Assembly (NCBI GenBank): GCA_016125035.1
Contig: WGMN01000001.1
Span: forward strand, 384,427-448,426
Source: Pseudomonadota bacterium
GTDB taxonomy: Bacteria > Pseudomonadota > Alphaproteobacteria > UBA2136 > UBA6156
DNA length: 64,000 nt
Direction: 5' to 3'
The position numbers and the translations under genes were made by a program. Below, piece after piece: positions 7,610 through 16,525 of this stretch (position 1 is its first letter; every line of letters begins with the position of its first letter). The notes below the pieces were generated by a model. The model was given only the letters and a program-made list of their open reading frames with translations. It was not told where the DNA came from and ran no database searches.

Positions 7610-9157
7610 ATGAAAGTAAGTAAGATGGTAGCGAAAAAGCCCAAAAACCTCAAGACGTTTATCGAAGAAACGCCGGAGGCCCAACCCTCATCCAAGGATA
7701 TGACGTTCATCCAGTTCATCATGAGCCGTATCAAGCTGGTCGTGTCCACCAGTGACCATTGTGACGGTGCTTTTGTGGAAGTAACCGATAAGGACGGCAC
7801 CCTGCTGCACCCAGCCTCCTCGGAGCAGGTGAAACACTACCTGCATGACCTTTATGATTGCTATGAGGGTAAGAAGAAGACCGAAATGTTGACCAAGGGG
7901 AAACTGGAGGAGGTAATTGACTACATCAACGCCAAGGCAGCTTCAAAAGGTAAGAAACGGTTGGTTTTCAAACGCCTTGGGTGGTTAAGCACAGAAAAGG
8001 CCCTTGTTTTGGACTTGGGGCAACCGGATGGCAGCTTTGCACATGTGGATGCCAAAGGTTGGGGTATTGCAAAGAATACAAGCCCTATCTTCGCCCGTTA
8101 CAACAACCAACGTCCGTTGGCTGTGCCCCAGCCCGTAAGTGAAGAGGAAGGTTACGAGGCGTTTAGGAAAATGCTCCCACCTAGCATGACGCCCCAACAG
8201 GTCAAACTCCTGTTAGGTGGGGTTCTTGGATACCTGATTCCCAATAACTTCACCGAATCTTTCACCTACCCACTTCTTGTTATGAGGGGGCAGCCTGGGA
8301 GTGGCAAGAGCACGGTGGCATCTACACTTAAGAAACTCTTGGATAATGAAAAGGCCGTCATTTCGACCACTCCCCATAGCATCCGTGACTTGTTTGTTGT
8401 GGGCAAACGGTCTCACCTGTTGTCATTCGATAACCTCGACAACCTCAAGGGGGACATTTCAGATGCCCTCTGCCAAGCAACATCAGGAGGCGATAGGTCA
8501 ATGCGGGCGCTTTACACCAATGATGAGACCAGTACGTTAAAAATGCACAGCCCCATCATGTTGAACGGCATCGGTGAAATTATCCGTCGGCAAGACATCG
8601 TAGACCGCAGCATCACTATCAACCTCCTGCGCATCAAGGACTATAGCCCTTATGCCGCTGAAAAAGCCCAAGCCTATGCTCCTCAGGCACTCGGCTATAT
8701 CTTGTCCTTACTGGCAAAAGCTCTGGCCAACCTTGAGAACACTCCAAATCAGGGGAACATTCGTTTGGCAACCGTTGCTCACTTGGTAAGTGCGGCAGAA
8801 CCCTTTGGCTACACCGAAAAGTTTACGGAACTCCTGCACGCAAATCAGCGGGAAACCTTGATGTCTGTGGACGAAAACCATCCCATCATTGAACACCTTT
8901 TGTTACTGCTCAATAAACATGAGAAATGGAGTGGAACTTACAAGGAACTGCTGCAAGAACTCTCAAGTGAAGCTGGGTATGGTGACTGCACCAAAACCGA
9001 TGAATGGCCCAAAACACCCAAGCGGTTGAGCAACTTTTTGCACCACCGCCAGCTTCTTTTGAGTGAATTGGGTATCGATATCAAACAGGGGGTGAAAAAG
9101 AACAATGGTAGGGTTGTCCACCTGTCGCGGAATAAGAATTTTGTCTGTGAAGATTAG
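7610..9157 (+). CDS. Phage/plasmid-type ATPase, SF3 helicase-like
   Basis: About 515 residues from the ATG at 7610. The frame is open from 7532, but that start would overlap the primase and add 26 residues of no family character; another in-frame ATG is at 7625. A Walker A GQPGSGKST lies near residue 228, followed by SFDNLDNLKGD (Walker B-like, about 275) and an Arg/Asn-rich segment IIRRQDIVDRSI. This order resembles the DUF927/VirE/D5-like ATPases that follow primases in satellites and plasmids. The likely role is a replicative helicase for element 1. The C-terminal 150 residues look like a winged-helix DNA-binding tail (KRLSNFLHHRQLLLSELG). Confidence 0.82.
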   Translation: MKVSKMVAKKPKNLKTFIEETPEAQPSSKDMTFIQFIMSRIKLVVSTSDHCDGAFVEVTDKDGTLLHPASSEQVKHYLHDLYDCYEGKKKTEMLTKGKLEEVIDYINAKAASKGKKRLVFKRLGWLSTEKALVLDLGQPDGSFAHVDAKGWGIAKNTSPIFARYNNQRPLAVPQPVSEEEGYEAFRKMLPPSMTPQQVKLLLGGVLGYLIPNNFTESFTYPLLVMRGQPGSGKSTVASTLKKLLDNEKAVISTTPHSIRDLFVVGKRSHLLSFDNLDNLKGDISDALCQATSGGDRSMRALYTNDETSTLKMHSPIMLNGIGEIIRRQDIVDRSITINLLRIKDYSPYAAEKAQAYAPQALGYILSLLAKALANLENTPNQGNIRLATVAHLVSAAEPFGYTEKFTELLHANQRETLMSVDENHPIIEHLLLLLNKHEKWSGTYKELLQELSSEAGYGDCTKTDEWPKTPKRLSNFLHHRQLLLSELGIDIKQGVKKNNGRVVHLSRNKNFVCED

Positions 9158-9309
9158 GTAAGTGAGGCATGTGTAATTTATGCACCCCGCTGGTTTGTTA
9201 GTGATTGCCAAGCAACTTGCCTCTTTACCCATCCTCTGATTGCGCCTGTAACGCGCTTTTAGGGGGTAAATCAAAAATCACATCTAACAACAATCGATAG
9301 AAGGCCGCC

Positions 9310-9804
9310 ATGCGCTTAGCTAATCCAATTCGGGAACGGAAAGTAGGGGCTTGGGAGGCTTATGGGGAGTATCGTCATGCAGCGCTCCGCAACATCTTGC
9401 TCAACACTCAAACCCTCGGCCCGCTGACCAAGGCCAAACTGGACTTCCACACCACCCAACACCCTAACCACAAACTGCGGCGCTATACACGCACGCGCAT
9501 CGGTTTGGCGATGGGTTACGGGGTTTACCGTATTCTCCCCGTGGAAGACCTCCGCAATTTGCACAAGCCCGTGCGCGGCAATCCGCACCTGCGGCAGTAT
9601 GACCTTTTGCCCAAGGGTGTGCCCGCCTGCGACCTCGCCTGTATCAATGTCTATCTGGAACAGGTGGTGGGCATGGAGCCTTGCCCCTTTGGCCTGCTGG
9701 TGCGTCGGGGAATTTGGCACAATGGACAATGGCGCGAACTGGCCCAAAAGTCGGTACTGTGGGGGCATTTCAGCCATACCCCTTTCCCCGTATCAGAGTT
9801 GTAA
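9310..9804 (+). CDS. Hypothetical protein, tandem paralogue A
   Basis: A 164-residue protein without recognised domains, closely related to the next gene. Both share the blocks LGMAMGYGVYRILPVEDLRNLH-like, LR-x-x-DLLPKG and MEPCPF-x-LL, and both start MRL-x-NP. It is basic and predicted soluble. The C-terminus (HFSHTPFPVSEL) extends past that of the paralogue. It starts after a 152-base gap following the ATPase gene and is followed 2 bases later by the second copy. A role in element biology is likely from position; the activity is unknown. Confidence 0.75.
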   Translation: MRLANPIRERKVGAWEAYGEYRHAALRNILLNTQTLGPLTKAKLDFHTTQHPNHKLRRYTRTRIGLAMGYGVYRILPVEDLRNLHKPVRGNPHLRQYDLLPKGVPACDLACINVYLEQVVGMEPCPFGLLVRRGIWHNGQWRELAQKSVLWGHFSHTPFPVSEL

Positions 9805-9806
9805 CC

Positions 9807-10271
9807 ATGCGCCTGCTCAATCCCCACCATGAAAAAGAAGTTGCCCGCAGGGTGAGGCAGTATGGGTACTCTCGCAGGCAAGCCATGCTGGAAGTGACAG
9901 GCTGCGATACCCTCGGCCAGTTCACCAAGCAACGGTTGGACTTCCACCTGACAGACCACCCGCAAGATACCTTGCGACGGCATACACGCATCCGTGCAGG
10001 CTTGGCCATGGGTTATGGGGTGTATCGTATTCTGCCCGTAGAGGATTTACGGAATCTACACCACCCTGTGCGTGGTAAAGCGTGGCTCCGTTACTTTGAC
10101 CTGCTGCCCAAAGGGATGATGGCAACCGACCTCGCCGCGTTCAACGTCTACCTCGAAGAGATTGTCCGTATGGAGCCTTGCCCGTTCTCCCTCTTGCTGC
10201 GGCAGAGTATCTGGGAAGAAGGCATTTGGCGGGATGTGGCCAAGGAATCGGTGCTTTGGGGTAGCTACTGA
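9807..10271 (+). CDS. Hypothetical protein, tandem paralogue B
   Basis: A 154-residue paralogue of the preceding protein. I chose the ATG at 9807, 2 bases after the upstream stop, because its N-terminus MRLLNPHHEKEVARR lines up with MRLANPIRERKVGAW of copy A. The frame stays open upstream to 9681, but that stretch overlaps copy A. The most conserved block is GLAMGYGVYRILPVEDLRNL at about residues 66-85. The function is unknown. A short hairpin TGGCTG-TTTT-CAGCCA lies just after the stop (10275-10290). Confidence 0.75.
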   Translation: MRLLNPHHEKEVARRVRQYGYSRRQAMLEVTGCDTLGQFTKQRLDFHLTDHPQDTLRRHTRIRAGLAMGYGVYRILPVEDLRNLHHPVRGKAWLRYFDLLPKGMMATDLAAFNVYLEEIVRMEPCPFSLLLRQSIWEEGIWRDVAKESVLWGSY

Positions 10272-10293
10272 AATTGGCTGTTTTCAGCCATAG

Positions 10294-10324
10294 TTGCGAA
10301 CACATCCCCTGCCTATGGTATAAT
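10294..10324 (+). promoter_or_regulatory. Candidate sigma70-type promoter
   Basis: A TATAAT hexamer (10319-10324) with TTGCGA (10294-10299) 19 bases upstream sits in the gap after paralogue B. A small CTCCGG/CCGGAG hairpin lies downstream. It could drive the 10394 and 10562 frames. The -10 is perfect; the -35 is weak and the spacing slightly long. Confidence 0.35.
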
Positions 10325-10393
10325 AACGTATCCACTCCGGAATAAGCCGGAGGGAACAACAGAAACAAAGAAAGCTTTGAAAGATATGAACAA

Positions 10394-10516
10394 ATGTTTA
10401 ACATTGAATACTACACCGACCAACTCAACCACATTACCCGCGTAAAAATCACCATGAACCTGAATGGGCTTGTTGGCCCGCTCAATCGCTTAATTTCCGC
10501 CATTTGGCTTAGATAG
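10394..10516 (+). CDS. Possible 40-residue small protein
   Basis: The frame MFNIEYYTDQLNHITRVKIT... ends at TAG 10516, leaving 45 bases to the next gene. It has a hydrophobic C-terminal half (NLNGLVGPLNRLISAIWLR), a candidate promoter upstream and no strong ribosome-binding site. A competing frame starts at 10386. It could be a leader peptide or chance. Confidence 0.25.
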   Translation: MFNIEYYTDQLNHITRVKITMNLNGLVGPLNRLISAIWLR

Positions 10517-10561
10517 GCGCTTTTCCCTTGCTTAGGTGCTGTTGGGTAGCACGCTCACAAT

Positions 10562-11536
10562 ATGAGCAACACACCCCACCCTTCCAAAGACCGCTGGCAG
10601 CATACCTCCTGCCTGCAAAAAGCCATCCGAAGAAACTTGCCCGAGCTCGCGGTGCCATCAGCCCACTTCCTGTGGGGCTGGAACCCACGTTACCTGATGC
10701 GCCGACTGGCGGTCATTGCCTTGGAGGACGTGGGCCTCGCCAACCTAGACCTCGCGGAACGCTACCTCACCACCATCCACCCCATCCTGTCGGAAGGTCG
10801 GTTAGGTGATGGGGAATGCGAGAAGGTCATTGGCTTTGTCCGCGCCTTCTGCATCAGTCCTAAAAGCCGCTTCCTCACCCGTATCGAAGCAACCGTTCAT
10901 TATTCGCCGCATTACCAAGCCATCACGGCAGCAGGCAAGGATAGTCTGTTCACCAAGCCACTGGCAGACGCGCTGGGGGAAAAAGATGTGCTGGTAGCCC
11001 ACGCCAAGGCAATGGCCTGTAAACCCCGCGACCTTGCCGATGCCATACGCGACACCCACCCGCAGCTTGTCCGCCTGATGGCGATGGGTATGAAGCTGGG
11101 CGACGAGGGCCTATCCCTTACTCTGTTCGCCACGCGGAACGAGAAACCGATGGAGACGGTGGCAACCGACTTGCCACCCGTGGTGACGCTGGGGAATTTC
11201 CCGACCTTTGTTTATGACAAACACACCCGCATCGGAGCAAGGGCGTTACGACTGTTTGTTCAGCAGGTGCCGGAACTGGCCAGCCTCACCCCCGAAACAG
11301 CAGTATGGGTGGCCTACCGCATACTGTTCCGGCTGGAGAGTGGCCTCCTTGACCGAGAGACCATGTTTAGCAGCGAGGTAAGCGTGGAGAGCGTGTGGTG
11401 GACGACCCTGTGTGTTGAGGGCCTGACCCTGCCGGACGTGTTCACCATCCGCGACTCACTACACCGACGAATCCCAGTCCTCAATGCCATCCGCCGCGAG
11501 TTGCTCGGCCTCACTTCCGATAACTCCCAATTATAG
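10562..11536 (+). CDS. Hypothetical protein with RarA/MgsA C-terminal-like segment
   Basis: A 324-residue soluble protein. Residues about 30-65 (FLWGWNPRYLMRRLAVIALEDVGLAN) resemble the helical segment after the AAA domain of RarA/MgsA and clamp-loader-like proteins, whose usual form is P-x-x-I-A-R-R-L-V-R-x-A-S-E-D-x-G. No Walker motifs are present, so this would be the helical tetramerisation part without its ATPase. The rest is unrecognised. It starts shortly after the candidate promoter and ends 10 bases before the next gene (second recombinase), so the two are likely co-transcribed. The resemblance is short and by eye only. Confidence 0.7.
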   Translation: MSNTPHPSKDRWQHTSCLQKAIRRNLPELAVPSAHFLWGWNPRYLMRRLAVIALEDVGLANLDLAERYLTTIHPILSEGRLGDGECEKVIGFVRAFCISPKSRFLTRIEATVHYSPHYQAITAAGKDSLFTKPLADALGEKDVLVAHAKAMACKPRDLADAIRDTHPQLVRLMAMGMKLGDEGLSLTLFATRNEKPMETVATDLPPVVTLGNFPTFVYDKHTRIGARALRLFVQQVPELASLTPETAVWVAYRILFRLESGLLDRETMFSSEVSVESVWWTTLCVEGLTLPDVFTIRDSLHRRIPVLNAIRRELLGLTSDNSQL

Positions 11537-11546
11537 GAAATCCAAA

Positions 11547-12476
11547 ATGACCGTTCTTGACCTCCGCAACCCTCAGCACCAACTGCTCAAGGAACGTATC
11601 CAGCCGTATCTCGATTTTGCGACCTCCAAGGCAACGCGACAGGCTTATCGGCTGGACTTGCGCCACTTCACCGAGTGGGGAGCGACCTTACCCGCAACTG
11701 TGCAGATGGTGGCCGGATACTTAGCTTGTTACGCAGAAATTCTCTCTCCTGCCACTCTACAAAGGCGGTTATCGGCCATCAGTCGTGCCCATGATACCCT
11801 CAACGTCCCGAACCCCGTCAAAACCGAGGGCATAAGGTTGCTTATGCGGGGCATCCGCCGGAAACGCGGCACTAAGCAGCGAGAGGCCAAGCCCCTTCTG
11901 CGCGATGATTTGGTTCACATTCTATGCTGCATGGGGAGTGACCCTCGTGATGTTCGTGACCGGGCTTTGCTGATGTGTGGCTTTGCGGGGGCTTTCCGCA
12001 GGTCGGAACTGGTTAGCCTGGATGTGGAAGACCTCCAGTTTGTCACCCAAGGCGTTCTCGTCACAATTCGCCACTCCAAGACCGACCAAGAGGGTAAGGG
12101 CCGGAAGGTGGGCATCCCCAACGGCAGGCACAAGGGGCTTTGCCCCGTGCAAGCGCTTGCACATTGGTTAGAGGCATCCGGCATTACCACGGGGCCTGTT
12201 TTCCGGCCCGTCACCCGTTCAAGTGCCATCGCTTGCACACGGCTAACCGACAGGTCGGTGGCCAATATCATCAAAAGCAGGGCATCAGCGGCGGGAATGG
12301 AGGCAAAAGACCTCTCTGGCCACTCGCTGCGGCGAGGGTGCCTGTCCAGCGCTGCCATGGCGGGTATCCCAAACCACAAACTCAAGGCCCAAAGTGGCCA
12401 TAAGTCAGATGCCATGCTCGCCCGCTATATCTCGGACGCGGATATTTGGAATAACAACGCGGGTGGGTTGTTCTGA
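11547..12476 (+). CDS. Second tyrosine recombinase (XerC/D-like)
   Basis: A 309-residue recombinase; ATG 11547 is preceded by TAGGAAA, and the frame upstream of it overlaps the previous gene. The N-terminal SAM-like core-binding domain spans about 10-110. The catalytic residues are Arg in AFRRSEL (about 151), Lys in RHSKTDQ, His-x-x-Arg in GHSLRRG (about 260), His in SGHKSD (about 283) and Tyr in LARYISD (about 293). It lacks the DUF4102 arm domain of the first integrase, so it may serve resolution, inversion or integration of a separate module. It overlaps the next start (TGATG). Confidence 0.92.
   Translation: MTVLDLRNPQHQLLKERIQPYLDFATSKATRQAYRLDLRHFTEWGATLPATVQMVAGYLACYAEILSPATLQRRLSAISRAHDTLNVPNPVKTEGIRLLMRGIRRKRGTKQREAKPLLRDDLVHILCCMGSDPRDVRDRALLMCGFAGAFRRSELVSLDVEDLQFVTQGVLVTIRHSKTDQEGKGRKVGIPNGRHKGLCPVQALAHWLEASGITTGPVFRPVTRSSAIACTRLTDRSVANIIKSRASAAGMEAKDLSGHSLRRGCLSSAAMAGIPNHKLKAQSGHKSDAMLARYISDADIWNNNAGGLF
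12147..12162. repeat. 16-bp perfect palindrome, copy 1 (inside recombinase gene)
   Basis: GTGCAAGCGCTTGCAC is a perfect palindrome inside the recombinase coding sequence. The identical 16 bases occur at 21871-21886, between the helicase gene and its small partner. The form resembles LacI/GalR-type operators. Confidence 0.5.
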
Positions 12477-12883
12477 TGAACGACATCCACACCCGCATCT
12501 ACCGTCACATCGTCACCGCCCTTGGCCAAGGTGACGACCCGTTCACATGGCCGGATGCATGGAAACTGGAAAAGTCACCTTACCAGCCCTTACATATCGA
12601 TGTTTTAGAGCGCGGGAGTGACTTTGTGACGATAGCCTTGGCCCATTATTATGAGCAGAATGGTGACTTAGTGCCCGACCCCGATATGACCGTGCGGCTA
12701 TACCCCAAACAACGCATGGCGGAGGCTTTGACTTTCCAAAACGCTTATATTTATCAAGAAGCCTATAATAGCCAGAATGGCAAGCGTTTGATTAATCTTG
12801 AAACCAAGCGCCAGTTAAATGCATTTTTGCTAGAATGGTCACGAAATCTAAAAACCAGATTTTGGAGCTTAAATCCTGAATAA
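12476..12883 (+). CDS. DUF1249 (YqiB-like) protein
   Basis: A 135-residue soluble protein. The segment [20 protein letters not shown] (about 74-93) and the C-terminal [16 protein letters not shown] match the pattern of DUF1249, whose Escherichia coli member is YqiB (PSMTVRLYHDAMVAEV and INQFLADWLRYCL from memory). The molecular role of the family is unknown. It is translationally coupled to the recombinase by TGATG. DUF1249 is normally a housekeeping gene near nudF/cpdA, so its place beside a mobile-element recombinase is unusual. Confidence 0.72.
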   Translation: MNDIHTRIYRHIVTALGQGDDPFTWPDAWKLEKSPYQPLHIDVLERGSDFVTIALAHYYEQNGDLVPDPDMTVRLYPKQRMAEALTFQNAYIYQEAYNSQNGKRLINLETKRQLNAFLLEWSRNLKTRFWSLNPE

Positions 12884-12951
12884 ATCGAGTAGCTGTGGTT
12901 GCTGAAATACCCCTTTATCTATATGGTTCTGTTCATTCCAAGGAGGGAAAA

Positions 12952-14475
12952 ATGGCCAGACCTCGTAAGCAAGAAGCCTCTAAGGCGCACCTCGGCATTG
13001 AAGCCGAGCTTTTTTCAGCGGCAGATAAGCTGCGAGGCAACCTTGAACCCTCTGAATATAAACACGTGGTTTTGGGGCTTATTTTCGTCAAATATATCTC
13101 CGACGCCTTTGAAACCATTTACGAGTCCCTTGACCCTGCCGACCGCGAAGACAAGGACTTCTACATTTCCGAGCGCGTGTACTGGGTGCCGAAAGAGTCC
13201 CGCTGGTCGTACCTCAAGGCTAATGCCACGCAACCCACCATCGGCACCCTCATTGATGACGCTATGGACGCCCTTGAAAAGGCCAACCCCGACTTGAAAG
13301 GGGTTCTGCCCAAGGATTATGGCCGCCCCGCCCTGAATAAGATGATGTTGGGCGAGCTGATTATCGCCTTCTCCAACGGCCTGCCCAAGCAAACCGATAA
13401 AAGCCAAGATATGCTGGGCCGTGTGTACGAATACTTCCTCTCCCAGTTTGCAGGGGCAGAAGGACGCCGTGGCGGTGAGTTCTACACCCCCCGCTCGGTG
13501 GTGAAACTGTTGGTGGAGATGCTGGAACCCTTCAAGGGGCGGATTTACGACCCCTGCTGTGGTTCAGGCGGGATGTTTGTACAATCTGAAACTTTCGTTG
13601 AAGAACATGGTGGTAACGCAAATGACATCGCCATTTATGGGCAGGAAAGCAACCACACCACATGGCGGCTGTGCAAGATGAACCTTGCTGTGCGTGGGAT
13701 TTACGCCGACATCAAGTGGAACAACGAAGGCAGCTTCCACAAGAACGAGCTGCGCGACCTGCGGGCCGACTACATCATGGCCAATCCGCCCTTCAACGTC
13801 TCCGACTGGGGCGGCGACCGCCTGAAGGACGATGTGCGCTGGAAGTTCGGCATCCCCCCTGTGGGCAACGCCAACTTTGGCTGGCTGCAACACATTTACT
13901 TCCACCTTGCCGAGAACGGCACCGCAGGCGTGGTGTTGGCCAACGGCTCCATGTCGTCCACCCAGAACAACGAGGGTGAAATCCGCAAAGCCATGGTGGA
14001 AGCGGGTGCGATTGACTGCATGATAGCCTTGCCCGGCCAACTCTTTTACTCCACCCAAATTCCCGTATGCCTCTGGTTCCTCGGTAAATCCAAGGCGCGG
14101 GAGAACCGCAAGGACAAGGTGTTGTTCATTGATGCCCGCAAGCTGGGGCACATGGTCGACCGCACCCGCAAAGAGTTCTCCGACGTTGACCTCGCTAAAA
14201 TCGCCAGCGTGTACCACGCGTGGCGCGGCGAAAAGAAAGACGGCGCCTATGAAGATATCGCAGGGTTCTGCAAGTCCGTTACCATTGAAGACATCCGCAA
14301 GCACAACCATGTGCTGACGCCTGGGAGATATGTTGGCGCCGAAGAACTGGAAGATGATGGGGTCTCCATTACCGATAAGCTGGCCGGTTTGACCATCACT
14401 TTAGAAACCCAGTTTGCCGAAGGGGCCAAATTGGAGCAGCAGATTCGGGATAACCTCAAGCGTTTGGTGGTGTAA
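12952..14475 (+). CDS. hsdM: Type I restriction-modification DNA methyltransferase subunit (system 1)
   Basis: 507 residues from the ATG at 12952, which has a strong AAGGAGGG site; an upstream GTG in frame at 12895 lacks one. The N-terminal HsdM helical domain (about 10-150) is followed by [11 protein letters not shown] (about 178), the SAM-binding motif [11 protein letters not shown] (about 200) and the catalytic motif IV NPPF (about 278), so it is an N6-adenine methyltransferase. It pairs with HsdS for modification and with HsdR for restriction. Its TAATG overlap with hsdS starts a tightly coupled four-gene operon. Confidence 0.97.
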   Translation: MARPRKQEASKAHLGIEAELFSAADKLRGNLEPSEYKHVVLGLIFVKYISDAFETIYESLDPADREDKDFYISERVYWVPKESRWSYLKANATQPTIGTLIDDAMDALEKANPDLKGVLPKDYGRPALNKMMLGELIIAFSNGLPKQTDKSQDMLGRVYEYFLSQFAGAEGRRGGEFYTPRSVVKLLVEMLEPFKGRIYDPCCGSGGMFVQSETFVEEHGGNANDIAIYGQESNHTTWRLCKMNLAVRGIYADIKWNNEGSFHKNELRDLRADYIMANPPFNVSDWGGDRLKDDVRWKFGIPPVGNANFGWLQHIYFHLAENGTAGVVLANGSMSSTQNNEGEIRKAMVEAGAIDCMIALPGQLFYSTQIPVCLWFLGKSKARENRKDKVLFIDARKLGHMVDRTRKEFSDVDLAKIASVYHAWRGEKKDGAYEDIAGFCKSVTIEDIRKHNHVLTPGRYVGAEELEDDGVSITDKLAGLTITLETQFAEGAKLEQQIRDNLKRLVV

Positions 14476-15692
14476 TGAGTTGGCCTACTGCCCGCCTTGG
14501 AGATTTGGTTGATGCCATTATTGACCATCGTGGAAAGACTCCACTCAAAATGAATGGGGCCTTTTCTACTTCTGGGTTTCCCGTACTCTCAGCTAAACAC
14601 GTCAAAACGGGCAAACTCGTCAGCACAGACCAAATCAGATTTGTAAATGATACGTTATACAAAAAATGGATGAAGGTCGAAGTTGAGAAAAACGATATTA
14701 TCGTTACTTCGGAGGCTCCACTAGGCGAAGTCTATGTTGTACCTGATGAAACAAAATATGTTCTTGGCCAACGAGTCTTCGGCCTCCGTGCCAATAAAAC
14801 AAAGGTTTATCCTCACTATCTCGCAGCCTGGCTAGCCTCCCCTAAGGGACAGGGTGCCTTGAACGGTAGGTCAACAGGGACGACAGTGCTAGGCATCAAA
14901 CAATCCGAACTCATACAGATTGAAGTAGATGTCCCCCCTTTAGAGGTGCAAGAAACCATTGCTAGCATGTCCTATGCTCTTGACGCGAAAATAGAGCTAA
15001 ACCGTCGCATAAACGAGACATTGGAGGCTATGGCGCGGGCTATCTTCAAGGATTGGTTTGTGGACTTCGGCCCCACTCGCGCTAAAATGGAAGGCCGCTC
15101 TCCCTACCTCGCCCCCGACCTTTGGGCCCTATTCCCCGATACCCTTGGGGCTGATGGCTTGCCTGCTGGGTGGGAGATAGGTAAAGTTGATGATATTTTG
15201 GAGCTTGCTTATGGAGAAGCACTAAAAGCAACAAATAGAGTATCGGGTAATGTACCAGTTTATGGCTCTGGAGGTATTACGGGCCATCACAATGAGTCGC
15301 TTGTGAATGGTCCATCTATCATTGTGGGTAGAAAAGGTACTGTAGGTTCTATTTACTGGGAAGAACAACCATGTTTTCCCATCGATACAGTATTTTATGT
15401 CAGGCCTAAAGCCCCTCTTGTTTTCTGTTTGCACACTCTCCAGATCCTGGGATTGCATAATATGAACACAGATGCAGCGGTTCCAGGACTGAATAGAAAC
15501 AATGTTTATCGTCTTCCAATATGCCTTGGTTCTCCCAAAATAGTTGAAGCATTTTCTAACTATATTGGCCTTTTACGCATGAGAGAATCACATAATGATT
15601 CTGAATCTTTAGAGTTAGCTAATGCAAGAAACATGCTCCTGCCCAAACTAATGACAGGAGAATTGAGAGTAAGTGGGGATGCCGCGACATGA
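14475..15692 (+). CDS. hsdS: Type I restriction specificity subunit (system 1)
   Basis: A 405-residue HsdS with two target-recognition domains (about 5-150 and 215-370). They are separated by the conserved central helix (RRINETLEAMARAIFKDWFVDFGPTR, about 178-203) and closed by the second helical repeat (LELANARNMLLPKLMTGELR). It sets the bipartite DNA target. The second TRD is visibly AT-richer than the first, as expected when TRDs are exchanged. It overlaps hsdM by one base and the next gene by ATGA. Confidence 0.95.
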   Translation: MSWPTARLGDLVDAIIDHRGKTPLKMNGAFSTSGFPVLSAKHVKTGKLVSTDQIRFVNDTLYKKWMKVEVEKNDIIVTSEAPLGEVYVVPDETKYVLGQRVFGLRANKTKVYPHYLAAWLASPKGQGALNGRSTGTTVLGIKQSELIQIEVDVPPLEVQETIASMSYALDAKIELNRRINETLEAMARAIFKDWFVDFGPTRAKMEGRSPYLAPDLWALFPDTLGADGLPAGWEIGKVDDILELAYGEALKATNRVSGNVPVYGSGGITGHHNESLVNGPSIIVGRKGTVGSIYWEEQPCFPIDTVFYVRPKAPLVFCLHTLQILGLHNMNTDAAVPGLNRNNVYRLPICLGSPKIVEAFSNYIGLLRMRESHNDSESLELANARNMLLPKLMTGELRVSGDAAT

Positions 15693-16525
15693 CCACCCCA
15701 GATTGGTTGCCCGGTATCCGTCAGTGCTGTGCCTACTGGAGAGATGCGCCGCAATTGCAACAACATTTAGAAGCATTGGAACTAACATTTTCTGAGGAAA
15801 ACGATGCTTGTATAGATTGTGCAAAATCCCTCGTTGAATCTGTGTGTGAACTCATTATTACTGAGCTTGATGACGCTACTAAACCAGAGCTCCCAGAGAA
15901 AAAAGACTTAACCTTGAGCCACTGGCTTACCGCATGTACGAGGGTACTAAAACTTACCAATAAAGATTTAGGTTTAAAGGGAATAATATCGAGCCACCAT
16001 GGTTTAGCTGATGGACTTAGAGAGCTCCGCAACCAAGGTGGTATTGCAAGCCATGGTAAGGAGGCTTTTCTAAGTAAGCTCTCTGCCTATCACCGAAGAG
16101 CGGCACTGCTTTCTGCGGATGCGATTGTAGCTTTTCTTCACGAAGCCTATTTGGAAGTAGATCCAGCACTCCCAACATCCAGAGAGCCATATGAAAAATT
16201 TGAAACTAAAAACCAGCTTATAGACCAATACAGCTTAGTCAGTGCAGAAACAGATTTGGATGGTTTGGTTGAGATTTTTGTGAGCCTTCCCGATGGGAGT
16301 GAGATTCCTATCTCCTCTGAAGCTAGTCGATTGCTGTTTTGTTTAGATAGAACAGCCTATATTCAAGCTCTAGAAGCAGCTAAAAACCAAAAACAAATCG
16401 ATGAAGAGCCTTTCTTAGAGCGGAAGCTTGAAGCAACCCAAAAAGTTGAAGCTGCGGAGGCCGCTCAAACCGCAAAGCCTAGTCCTCAACCTTTAAAAGC
16501 CATGGCGATGCCTAGGAGAACATGA
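15689..16525 (+). CDS. Abortive-infection family protein inside the hsd operon
   Basis: A 278-residue soluble protein. The segment [28 protein letters not shown] (about 95-125) is typical of the Abi C-terminal (abortive infection) domain: a conserved R-N-x-x-G-x-x-H-G motif after a helix. It overlaps hsdS by ATGA upstream and hsdR by ATGA downstream, so it is translated as part of the restriction operon. It could be a backup suicide effector when restriction fails, or could modulate HsdR; neither is shown. The sequence is AT-richer than hsdM and hsdR, which suggests separate acquisition. The Ala/Gln-rich C-terminus looks disordered. Confidence 0.8.
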   Translation: MTTPDWLPGIRQCCAYWRDAPQLQQHLEALELTFSEENDACIDCAKSLVESVCELIITELDDATKPELPEKKDLTLSHWLTACTRVLKLTNKDLGLKGIISSHHGLADGLRELRNQGGIASHGKEAFLSKLSAYHRRAALLSADAIVAFLHEAYLEVDPALPTSREPYEKFETKNQLIDQYSLVSAETDLDGLVEIFVSLPDGSEIPISSEASRLLFCLDRTAYIQALEAAKNQKQIDEEPFLERKLEATQKVEAAEAAQTAKPSPQPLKAMAMPRRT

